Notes under the pieces: model-generated
What the model saw: the letters and a program-made list of their open reading frames with translations, nothing else
The model's database searches: none
Told to the model about the DNA's origin: nothing
Source: Hyphochytrium catenoides
Taxonomy: Eukaryota > Sar > Hyphochytriomycetes > Hyphochytriales > Hyphochytriaceae
DNA length: 64,000 nucleotides
Direction: 5' to 3'
NCBI GenBank assembly: GCA_900088475.1
Contig: FLMG01003251.1
Location: forward strand, 51,340 to 115,339
Shown: piece by piece, positions 12,967 through 24,900 of the stretch
Layout of the letters: the number at the start of each line of letters is the position of its first letter
Numbering within the stretch: the first letter of the stretch is position 1
Translations under genes and position numbers: made by a program

Positions 12967-15900
12967 TCATAGTGGGAGTGACAACCTATCATTTACCCTT
13001 GCTACACTGGTGCTCCCTTCATAGAGGAAGTTTCTTAGAGATAAGCTGCTTCTCATCTCTGTGTGCTGGACCAACTCATTAAGGAGACTGGATATCGATG
13101 CCTCCTTGTCTAGTACGCTGGATCCAGCCGCGGCAAGAGAGAGAGGAGGGATGCGGCTGAGATCATATCCTTCTCTTCTCAGGGCTTCTAGCAGTAGCTG
13201 GATGTCCTTAAACCGCCGAAATATCTCCCACTTGTAACGCTCTCCTGTCACCTCAATGCGGTAGACTCTGAAAGGCCGCACAGCATCCACGAAGCCCTTG
13301 GTTTGATAGCCATCTACAGAATCATCAGGAGATAGGCGCTTCTTTGGCCAGAGGGGAGGGTAACGAACAGCGGAAGAGAGAACCTCGGCCATCAGAGAGG
13401 CACAACGCAAGATTTCTTGACGGACAACCTCTCCTGACAGACCGCTGGGGCCCACATCATCTTGAAGGGAGAGCGCTACCCCTCCGCTAGCTGCACCTGC
13501 TCCCATCACAGCTGGAACCATTGTCTTCTCCGCCTCGAGTACCTTCCATCGGACAGTGAGCATGTCCAACCCTGCGACTACCAGGCCTATGGAAAATACC
13601 ATTACCCGAGCATCCTCAACCGAGCGAGCAGAGAAGTGGAACGACTTCCCTTTTGGATTGTCGCTAGAGTATTGTATGACGCTGACCTTATCTCCATTTG
13701 CGTGCGGCTCGAGCCGTCTGTCGACATCGATAGACCAGGATATTTTCCTTGTGCCGCCATGGACGGCCAGAAGGTGTCTATCTGTTAGCAGCAATATAGC
13801 TGCAGCCATCCGACCTCCTAAGGCGATATGGAAAGTATACGCATCAGACCTTCTTCCGTCCGCCAGCATTCGCATTAGCTTCTGTCCCTCTGCTTCTCTT
13901 TGGGAATAGGGGAAGAGGATACGGTCATCCCCTATGTATCTAGGTAACCGCATTCGTTGCGCCTCTAAGTTTGAATCTAACCTAGGGTCCAGCGATGCCT
14001 TGAGGCCTTGGAATGTGTAGGTAGTGAGATCCAGAACCCCTACCACTGGCTTTGTCACTAGCCCAACCGTCCCCGTGCAAACGCCGGCAAGACATCCTTG
14101 GAGTCCACTACTTCGTCCCCCTTGGATGGGATGGCAGAGACAACCTCTTGCACCGTCATAGATCCCGTACGTGAACCCGCCCACAGCACTGATTAATCCC
14201 TCCTTCAGGTTGCGAGGTACCTTGGTCTTCTTCTTCCGTCTGTTATAGTAATCTTTATCCATACTGAGAACCGCTACACCTTTGCCCATCGTGTCAGAAA
14301 TAAGTCCAGTCGTATGGAGAAGACCCACCGCCGTTGTCTGAAAGAGTCGTTTGGAGCCCTCGAGAAATCCTCGCGGAATACTCTGAACCTGTAGAAGTCC
14401 ATTCTCCCCTTCCCCCTGAAGAAGAAGATGCGCTGGAGTAAGAAAAAACTCCTTGACTCCGCCCTTGAGGGTTCCTACGAGTCCAACCGGATTGCCCAGG
14501 AACTCAAAGGAGCCAAGGATTCCGTACACTCCTCGGACGAGACTTTCCTTAAAGTGCGCAAGAATCCGTGCCTGAATGGCCTCGTACGTCTCGAAGACGT
14601 CCTCCAGATGCAGATCTAGGACTTCCAGTGGTGCTTGATCGATGTTGCTGACTAAGTTGGCCGCCACGTTGAAGGCAGTTCTGATAACTCCTCCGACATT
14701 TTTAGGCAGAATAATAGTTCCAAGTATCTGCTCACTACTGGTGGTAAAGGTAACAGAGACCCGAATGGGGAATATGTGCAACCATTCTATGAACAAGTGA
14801 GGAGCGGCCTTAGGTGAAATGCCTGTTGTCTGAGCGTTGTACGAGCCCTTTACCCACGATTTCCACAAAGTAGTGTCGGGGTCTGTGTCACAATTCGGCC
14901 CTCCTATCTCTAGAACGTTACTTTCTCCAAGCTCCAGATCACCGGTGTTAGCTGTTGAGGCGCTATAGTTGATACTCTGTAGGTAGAGGATTATCTCAGA
15001 AAGGAGGAGATCGTCCATGCGAAGTTCCAGTGGCTGAAGAAAGAGGTAAGAGAAGTGCAGAAATGTTGCCCCTTCTTTGGAGGACACGACTGCTACCCCC
15101 TGGAATGCTGGGAGATCAGGATTAGCAGCATACAATGGTCGAAGAGCTACTCCGTACGCTGCCCCTGCAAGCTGGTTGTCAAGCTGGACATGTCCAAACT
15201 CAAGCTCATAATGCGTCATATTGTTCGACAACAGAGCTGTAGACAGGAACAAGCCCCATTGCTCTTTTGCTCGCTGTGTGAGAGAAAGGTAAAGAAGTTC
15301 GTGAGGGTCGCTTCCTCCTCGGACAAAGGAAAGTCCAAGCCGCGGCACTTCTATACGCAGAAGGCTCTTTATCCTGACGGACTCGATCGGAGGGTGCTCA
15401 TCCCACCGAATGTCCATGTTAAGAACCCCTACTCTACGAAGCCCATCCACGTCTCTTTCTGAGGAGAAAATGGCAAGTCTAAGCCGTGCTCCCCAGCCCA
15501 CTCCCGCTTCCCCGCGTACTCTGCTTTTTGAGAGGTCGAAGGATACACTTCCCAGCAGATAGTCTTTCGAGCCAAAGCGACTGGTGTCCATGGCAGAAAG
15601 CGTACTCTCGTCACCAGAGAAGTAAAAGAGAGGCAGCATACTGTCTCCTTGGACAGATGAGGTGCTTATCCCTGCCTTGTGCCTTGGATCCTGAACGTAT
15701 ACGGCCACGCTGACAGTTTCGCCTCCTAGCGCCCCGACACCACCCTCCAAATCACGGTGAGAGAAGGGCAGACTTTGCTTCCAGTTGACTCTAAACTCCT
15801 CGTTTTCGAGGTTTTGAAGGCGGTCCCTGGGCTTCTTCCCTGACCTTAGGGCCAGAGCACCTCTGCAGCTTTCAAAAGCAAGTGAAATCCTTTCCGTAGC

Positions 15901-18900
15901 TTCCTCTTCTTCCTTCGTCTCTCCATCTTCTTCCCGTTCATGCCCTCGGGAGACCCGCACTAGAGCGCGTAGTTTGGCAGATACGATAGAGTATGAGAGA
16001 TGTGTCAAGTCCTCGCCGTTGATGGCTACCAAGACAGAGCCAAGTATCTCTCTCGCATAGTCCCGACATTGCTCCTCAGCATAGACCAGCTTCACGATGG
16101 CCATGTTATAGAACTTGGCAAATTCAATACCGAGTGGCCTTCTAGGGTCCACTGTGACAGTGAGCCCCAACGAGGAAGAGACGGAGCCCTCATGTCTCTC
16201 TGGGGGAGTTTTTTTGACTTGAATGGCATCGGTAACTACTGATTCCCCACGGTACGTGATGGCAGCGTAAAGTTTAGCTCTCGATCCTTCCTTGCTGCAC
16301 CAAATGGGGAGGCTGTCTATGGCCTCCAGCTCGTGGATGTGGGCGCTGATCTGAAGCTCTTTCTCTCCCCTTAAAGCCTTTGCCTTCGCACTGCCGCCCT
16401 CTAGCTCTTCCTCTTGCATGTGCTCATAACTCTGTATACGCTGCATTGGTTGCAAGGGGTCGGTACGGCCCTCTACATGCCCTGGCCTCTCCGATGTGGG
16501 AATGAGAGGGGGCAGGATGATGCCTAACGACTTTAGACGCTCTTCCAGCTTGCGAGCTAATGCAGCCAACCCTGCTCTCTCGCCCTCAAGAGCATTTCTT
16601 CGTTCTTGAAACTCGTACTGGTGGACGCTTTGTAGCTTTCTAAGAAGTAGGTGCACCTGGCCCATAGGACGATTCCCATCATCCAAGAGGGGGCACCAAA
16701 GATCGAAGGCGTGACCAAAGGGAAGGGATGAGAGGTCCAACAAAGAAGAGAGACGAAGGTCCTGATTTTGTACCAGCGAGAACTCCAGATCTGTCGCCAG
16801 CACGAATGGAGCGCCTCGGTCCACGGTAAGAAGAACAGAATTTGGATAGTCATAGCTCTCCAGTGCTCCGGCAACAGTAAGTCTGACAGGAAAGACTACT
16901 CTATCCCTTCCCAGTGTCACGGAAGCTTTGATTGAAGGCTTTGCTAAGCTCTGGGTGATCGAAGACAGGCTCCAATTTCCCTTGTGCGCCTGCCGACAGA
17001 GCGCGGCCCATTCCTCAAGCCCTCGCCCACCCTTAAGCTCCACGGAAAGGGCGAAAGGCCCTATCTCCTCCCCTTGCCGTACGCCATCCTCAACTCCTCG
17101 GACTTTGGCCTGTTGAATCTTTCTCTCGACGCTCTCAAACCTGCTTCTCACTGTCTTGTAGTGCCTTAGCAATATCTTTCTTGCCAGCCTGCCATTTTCT
17201 GGCCCGAGGGCGGAAGGTTCATCCGTTGCATATAGGACCATCTTCCGATTAATCATCTTTATCTCCAGTTGGACGGGTGGCAGTTGTTTATCCCTTCTGC
17301 CTCCGTGGCTGTCTGCAGCACCATGTCCCGAAAGGGTGCCCACGTGACGGCGGTTTCCTGTTACCTCCTTTTGAAGGTAGAGTTTGGGATGTTCAAGGGA
17401 GACTTCCAGCGAGACTTGCTTCTCCGTTCGCTCTTGATCCTTTTCAGAGCGGGACAGAAAGTAGGGTTTCGAAATTCGAACCTCTAAGATTGGGGCTTCC
17501 ACTCTATGAAGCCAGTCTAGCGCTGTGGACGAAAGAGGGGGAAGAGCTCTCCAGGCAGTTCTTCCTCCCTTCTCTCTCAGCTCCAGCTGGAAGGCACAGC
17601 AGTCATTGTTGACCTGATAATAGAGGTCTGAGGGCGCTCCAGGTGTCAGCGTTATGATCACCGTTGTTTCCCTTTCTTCGACGTTAACTTCTACGTATTC
17701 AGTCTGCCCACTTGAAGTAAGACAACCTTCAAGTCCTGGTGTCTCCACGGCGTTCAGAGTCCGACAGGGAAGAATGAGTTTGCCGAGAGTCTGAGCGTCA
17801 AAGCTGGCGGACCACTCCGTCCAAAGATTACTTCCATACACCTCTCCTGCCTCTCTTTCTAAATCTGCTTGTATAGAGCCATCTCCTAAGCTGACTTGAA
17901 CCCTTCTGGGAAAGGAGAAAAGACTCCAGCGAAGAGGAACAGTGGTCCGTGCGTTCACAACCTGAGCTGATGAATCAGGGAGGAACTCTTGCTTCACGGC
18001 TATGACCCTAGAAAGATTGTTGACAATAAGGACCGAAGGCTTGACAAGGATAACGCTTGTTCGGAAGTATCTCCCAGGCCCTGTGTTGTTTTGTACTGAG
18101 AGTCCATAGGTTGAGGCGTTTGGAAGTTGTCCGCTGATCAAGAGAGAAGCAGCAGCCCAGATCAGCTCTTCTGGCTCTCCTTCTCTCTCCTGGTGAAAGA
18201 ATGCAGCGAGCTCTTTCTGAATACGAGACCTATTGGCGGGCTCCGGGAGCAAGTCTAAGATGCCAGAAGTGCCAACTGTAGAGAGGTCAAAGGTATTCGA
18301 CCATTCCGAGCGATTTGTAGCAGGGAAAGGATTAGCCTCAGACTGCCTCACCGCGACCTTCATCTCCAGCTTCGCTTTTGAACTGCCAATAGAGTCAAGT
18401 GGGCTTGGCAGCAATGACCTCGTTGACTGGGAAGCTGAAGGAGCTGAATACATTATAACTCCTCTTTCACACCTTAGAAAGCCGGAAGTTGAGCCATCAT
18501 CGAAGATCAGGTCCCAAGGCGTGGCGTCAATCAACCAGAACGGCACATAGAAGGAGCAGGTGACGGCCTCAAGGCTGCCTGCGGTCTGCATCTACAGGTG
18601 GGACATTGGAGGGAAAGTAAGAAGGTAACGTAAGAGACTTAGATTTCCACTTGGGAGAGGCGCCTTTTCGTCCCGAAGGAAGCCAAGTAGCGAAGGAGAT
18701 CATCTAAGCAAAAATAAGGTAAGACGAAAGAGGACACCTGAAGCTCTACCAACTTAGGGGTGCGCAGAACATCTTCAGCTGGGCATATGGAGGCGACTTC
18801 AATGGTTTGCAAACCCCGTTACCTTTTGTCCGCCGGCAAATAAGGCAGCCGTACGATCAAGCTTCAAAAGAAGAGAAGCCCCGGAGTCAGCCTTCAAGGC

Positions 18901-21900
18901 TATTTCGGAACAGTTTGTTCCACTTCCATAAACAATTTGATGGCCTAGCTTCCCATCAAAAGGGACTCCCACCGCCGGTAGGGCCAACGATAAGGCAATC
19001 GATGTTTTAAGGGCTGGAGGATCAAGACAAAAGACAGGAAGCTTCTGCCCCGGGTGAAGTGACCCCGTAAGCAAGGCGGTGGTAGTGTCTGGCAGAGTGG
19101 AATCCTCTGAATAAAGGAGCGCGCGGGTGGCAATATCCTACATGAGCAGGAAGGAGTAGAACAGGCGCAGGGAAGGTTAAAACAACATTGGAAAGGTTAA
19201 ACCAGTCCACTGAGCGCGGTTAAAACAACGATAGTTATAAGAAGTTGGATTAGTTGGGCAGAGGTCGAGAAAAGGCAGTCTACAAACCAGTAGAGCGAGC
19301 TGGTAGTCCAACACTGTGGGAAGACAGTTTTCTAACGTCAACGGAGGCAGTAGGGAAATGACTTCGTCTTCTGGGGTCCAATGATCCTTAGTCCACATGA
19401 CGCTGCAGCAGAAAGGAGCTGTAGCGGTGTAGGACGCCTGCACTTCTGTTGGGGCTACCTTCCACTCACAAGAAACAAGGTCGTGGTATCTATAAGCGTT
19501 CTCTTCCTTCGTGTCCTCCTCATCTTCTTCACCGTTCTGGTGAGACTCTATCCGCTGCCCGAGTCGTCCGTAGGTTCTTTCCCTGCTCTTTCTGCCTTTT
19601 CCTCTACGAGAATCAAATGACCTCAAAGGAAAGGCCTGGCTTAGGGCGAGCTCCCCATCTATAAGGACAGGGCAGAGTCGAATCCAACCACGTAGTAGCT
19701 CAGATAACGTGACCGTCGTTGCGTCTCCTGCCTCCAAAACTATGGATGGCGTTAGCTTCTCCTCTTCCTTCTTTGTCTCTTCAATGCCCTTTGCCGTTGA
19801 GTCCATAGGCACATCGATTATATGACTCTCTTCAGAAGAGAGAAAATAAAGTCGTAGAGGCACTCCCAGCAGGTTCTTGATCCGGAGAGGTGAACGAACT
19901 CGAAGCACTCTGGTTCCTCCCTCGGCCACCAGATCACAAAGAATGTAGAGATGTTTGGGGTCATCCTCCGACAGTATGGGCCTATCAGCTCTGCCGAGTG
20001 AAAAGCCCCGGGAACCTTCATGGTCGACTGTTACCTGAACGGGCTCAAACTCACTTTCTCCCAATGGTTCTCCAGATCCCACGTCCTCCGTCTCCAATTT
20101 TCCTATTTTTATCCATACTTTACGTCTGGACGAAGGCGCCCAACGCCCTGATGGAAAGGTGTGGGCACTTACACCAGTTGGCACCAAAGTGCCAGCCTTC
20201 ACGCTCCGCCAAGACTCAGGGTTGGGACGGGGCGAGGGAAGAAGGCTTTTCTTTCCCACACGAGAAAAGGACGGTGCTTTGAGCTCATGTATGGTCTCAA
20301 AGGTATAAAACAGCTCTACGCCCAGTTGGTTGTCTATGCACAGTTCTGTACCCAAGGAGTTGACGACGCTTTCCGCTCCGAAGTCCCTATACGTATCCAG
20401 GATCATATTAAGAAAAGGCTGAGTGACGTTAACCTCGACGCTGCTCCCAAAAGAAAGAAGAGTTGCATATTCTGGGAGAACGGCTTCCTCCTGGTCCCTT
20501 TCTCTTTCTTTTCCGTCATCGTCGGAAGGGAGAAGATCCTGCAAGAGCATTTTGGAAAAGTGTTGCGCTCTTTCTGAGGCCTGGAACCAGCCTGATAGTC
20601 CCCAATTCATGGATGGGGACAATGATGATGGTGAAGAGAGGGTAAGGTTACGCGCTTCTTGGTATTGCAGGTCGGACAGGATTCCTCCTCGATAGTGGCT
20701 ACTATATGAGAAGGAGAAGGTCTCCACCAAAGGCTCCCAAAGTGCGCGCACCTTATTATAGTATTGGACTTCTGCAGACATGGAGGCCAGAAGCGATTGC
20801 CTTCCATCGAAGGAGGAAGACTGAATGACACGGAGACCCTCAAGACAAAGGTAGAAAAGTGGGACCTGCATGTTATTCGCATCGTTGACGATCAGAATCC
20901 GACATTGCTTTACATCCAGCCAGACGGTGCGATTAAGCTTGGCGGACACGGGTCTCTGCCTCCGGGGAGATAACGAAGACGGAGAAGAGGAAGACGCTAC
21001 TGGTGTTTGCTCTGTCAGCGGGGCTGCTTGCACCCCTTCGGTCAGAAAAGAGACGGGAGCATTGCCATATCCATTTGTCATTAGCATTCCGCCCGTTTCC
21101 TTTTCTCGCTGATAGTTACTGATGCCATCCAAAAATATAGTGTCTCCTATCTGGACCACACCTCCCCGCAAGCCTTGCAATCTGTACTTACTCTCTTTCC
21201 ATAGCCTGGTCTCCCAAACTCTATCCCCGCCAAATGATAGTGCTCCATATACTTTCTCATCTTCAGTAAGCCACTCACCCTCAACATTTGACAGGCGCAC
21301 TACGTCACCATAACGAACAGTCTCCCCAACCTTCCTGTTGGAACTTGGAGAGGGCCAAACGCGCAGCTGCACTTCGCGACATCTCTCCCCACTCGGGTTA
21401 ATGGGAGGTAGGACCAAAATTGACTTTCCGCCAAAACTTCCTAGCTCCAGTACGGGACCGTAGCCAAAATTGTGATCCCCGGTCCAGAGAGGCTCATAGG
21501 TTGTCCGTGAAAAGAGCCGGAGAACAGAAGAACCATAGACGAGAGGTCGCCTCGTTGTTGCCCTCTCCTTTTCAACAGGGCTAAATATCTCTTCCTCCTG
21601 ATGGAGATACAGCGCTCCAGGCTGTCTCACTGAAAGCAGATGGTTCAAGCCAGCCCTAATTGTTGTACCATCGACGTAACCTACTCGGACGGAGACCTCT
21701 TCGTCGGAAGCCAGAGAAAGTCCCATAGAGCCGTCCATTATATCCCTTTCTAACATCATACGCAAAGCAAATGGTGATATAGCATCGCTGCTAGTGGGAG
21801 CAGGAAGAGAAGTAGGCAACAGATCTTTGGATGCCGCGGTGCCTCGGATATGGTCCATCGAGAGTGACAGAGAAGCTTTCGGGTTGTCAGAGGAAGCCAA

Positions 21901-24900
21901 ATACTTTCCCTGGAGCTCCCAAGTCAGCATCATCGCAGGGGAGTCTCCGTCCGTGACGTCCTTGACAAGGCAGATAGATGGGTGTTGAAGTTCGAGCGAT
22001 ACGCTCATGAGATAAGGAGGGCCTTGGTCATGAGCAACCCCATTAGTTCCTTCCTCAGAGCTGGTTGGAGAGCTCCCACCGTCGTTTCCAATGTACTCAT
22101 CTGCAAGATTCGATCCGGCGGGAGGCATAGGATTGTAGTAGAAATCGATCATGACGAACAATAAATCAGATGCAATGAGTCTTAGGCCTGCAATAGATAA
22201 AGATACGTCGGTCGTAGCCAGTTTTCTCCCGTGCTCCAATTCTTGAACCATCCTGCTAGTCACGACGAGTGATAGCGGAGGCCTCCGCCGGTTTGCAGCC
22301 TGCTCCTTTGCCTTCTCCAGAGACAGAAACTGTTGGAACTCTGAGAAGAAAGTAGAGGTCGAGGCCCGAGTGTCCTGAATGACGAGGCCCTGAAGACGTA
22401 GCTCAATTGAGGAGGTGCCTATAAGAGAAATGTCATACACAACCTCAAACTCCGAAAGGCGCAAACGAGCCAGAGAGAAAGCGCTCTTCTGGTCCTCGCT
22501 CCCAATATAGAGATCGCCGCTCTCGGTTGGAGTGAAGCCATGGTCCCAGCTGACTATCTCAAGAATGATCACGGGAATATTGACCCTCACACTCATTGAC
22601 GAAGCTAGCACTCCTCCTCCTCGCCCTTCGTCTCTTTCGAGCCTTTCTGAACTGCCGTAGGTCTCTGTTCTCCTCTCTTGTACACATATAAGAGCTCTTT
22701 CCTGGAAGTTGGAGCGGGGAATAGCCTGGTCACCCAATAGTGTTGCATGCTGCAACTGAGAGAGGACGAATGGCAGCCGAGATGTATGGACCGCCACCGA
22801 GAGGTGGCGATCGACGTTAATCGTAGCACTGATTGTTGCACTGCCCATCAAACTTTGCTCCTCCATCCGCAAACCTTGGGATACATGATCTTGAAGGGAG
22901 CGTCGCGGACTTGTCCAATCTGGAGACCGGCCGACAGAGAGATAGGAGACAATGCGTAGGTCCGAGACACAGACTTCCAGCTTACATAGCGATCTCGCTG
23001 CCAAAATATCTGCGGGCTCCTCAAGAGTATCATAGAACTCATCGTCTAGCGCCTCAGAGTCCGCAGGACTCAAGACCTGCTCCTTTCTCTCTTCCTTGTC
23101 CAACGGAAGCGTGGAAGAATTATCGATCTTCAAACCCCCTAGCAGCAACCTCAACGATTCTTTGCTATACGAGTTACGAGGCATCTCTATTGCCGCACCG
23201 GTCACCTCAATCTCTATTTTGGGAAGGAGGGCGACAGGTACGTCATCGTACATAATGCCCTGAGAAGTCAGCCGGCCCTCATCCTGCTCGTCGCTCTTCA
23301 TTTTTATTTCGGACCCATCATTTGAGGCTGACATGAGTGCCAGAGCCTGCATGATGGGCCCAGATGTAGCCCAAAGTCTCACTTCATCAAGAAACCGATT
23401 GAGAAAGATGAGACGAGGCCTTGATAAAGATAGAGAGATTCCGAACTTATAGCCCGGGTGCCAGGATTGGTTGTCAAAGGGTATCCAAGAGATTAAGGAG
23501 CCGCTGAATATCTGCCTCTGTTTTACCTGAGCAGACCTTTCTCCGCCTTCTTTTTCAAAGGTCAGGATGTCTCTGTGGAGCTTGCCAAGAGGTGTGAGGT
23601 CTTGCACCATAACATTTGAAATAGAAAAGTCCGTCTTTAGGGAGCGGGGAGTTTGCCTAAGCTCAACTTCTAGACCCGACGTAGAAAGTTTAGCGACTGG
23701 ACCCTGGAGTTCGGAGTTTAGAGTCACTGCCAGTCGTTGAAGCTTCAGCCTCACCATGAGTACTAGGACGTCCTCATAGTGTTCACTGAAACTCTTCCCT
23801 TTGCGGCCGCCAGAGTATTCTGGATCACCCATGAAAGAGCCAGAAAAGCTGCTAGCACTACCGCTCCGCCTAGAGTGAGGTGTGATCATAGTGACAACGT
23901 CAGAGCGGACGCTGCTCACCAGTTCTCGGACCCTGTATCTACCTCCCCCTCTCACACTACTCTGGGGCAGTGTCTCTACACTACTTTGCTTGCCTCTCTC
24001 CTTCAACGTAGGCTCCTTCTTACTAGGGCCCTCGCCGGTGGCAGTGCCAAAGGATAGCAGGAGAGCAGAAATAGTGTCCCTATTGAGGTACAGATTCATG
24101 CTCCCGAGGCTCATATCAATGGCTACGCATCCCGCAGTCATGGCGTCTCTCGTCCACTGTGTTTCATCCTGGCTTTTTCCTGTTAACTCGCTTTCCTCTA
24201 CCTCAAGAACTGCAGACGGGGCTTCTGCGCTGATACTCGTCACTGAGACGGCCATAAGCTCTCTACCAAGAGCATCTCGAGTGCTGGATGTAGCTGTCAT
24301 CGTAGAGCTTTCGGATGCATACAACGCTTGGCCCCCAATGGCTAGAAGCCTCTCCCTTTCCGGAAGGTCCTCAGTTCTTGCCGGACGGCAATGCAAGTCT
24401 CCGTTATCTCCAGTTCGACGCTGAGTGAAGAGTCTTTCTCGCTGCTTATCTTCAATCACGAGGGACGATAGGGTTATCCTACTATCACTTCGGTACATCT
24501 TCTGCTCTGCGAAAAGGGAGGCGTCCTGTACTACTATGGAAACAAGAGATGTCTCCGGCGAGATATCCTCTCCCGCCTTTTGCGTACCAAGCGAGATGCA
24601 GAGGAGCGAGAGGGAGATTGATGTCTGCATCACTACTCTCTTCCTTACAATGGTCTCCTCTTCTTCGGTAAGAGAAACATCCAGGGCATTCCTTTTTTTC
24701 TTTCTCAAAGACCGAAGCCGGGGCAACTTCACCGCCCTTCTCCTGGTTTCAGAAAAGGTTCCCCCAGAGTCCCCACTATGGGGTGAGCTCCCAGTGTGAC
24801 TTCTTTGGAGAGGAGCAAAATCTACCTTCTTCTGAGCTGTAGAAGAGAGTATGGTCCGTCCTATTGGTTCCTGAAGAAAGTCCTGACCTCCATCTGCTTC

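Noticed and set aside
23882-24424. 180-codon plus-strand frame antisense to VPS13
   Set aside because: It lies wholly inside a VPS13 exon on the other strand and has no family signature; it is a shadow frame. The same holds for 15055-15462 (+).
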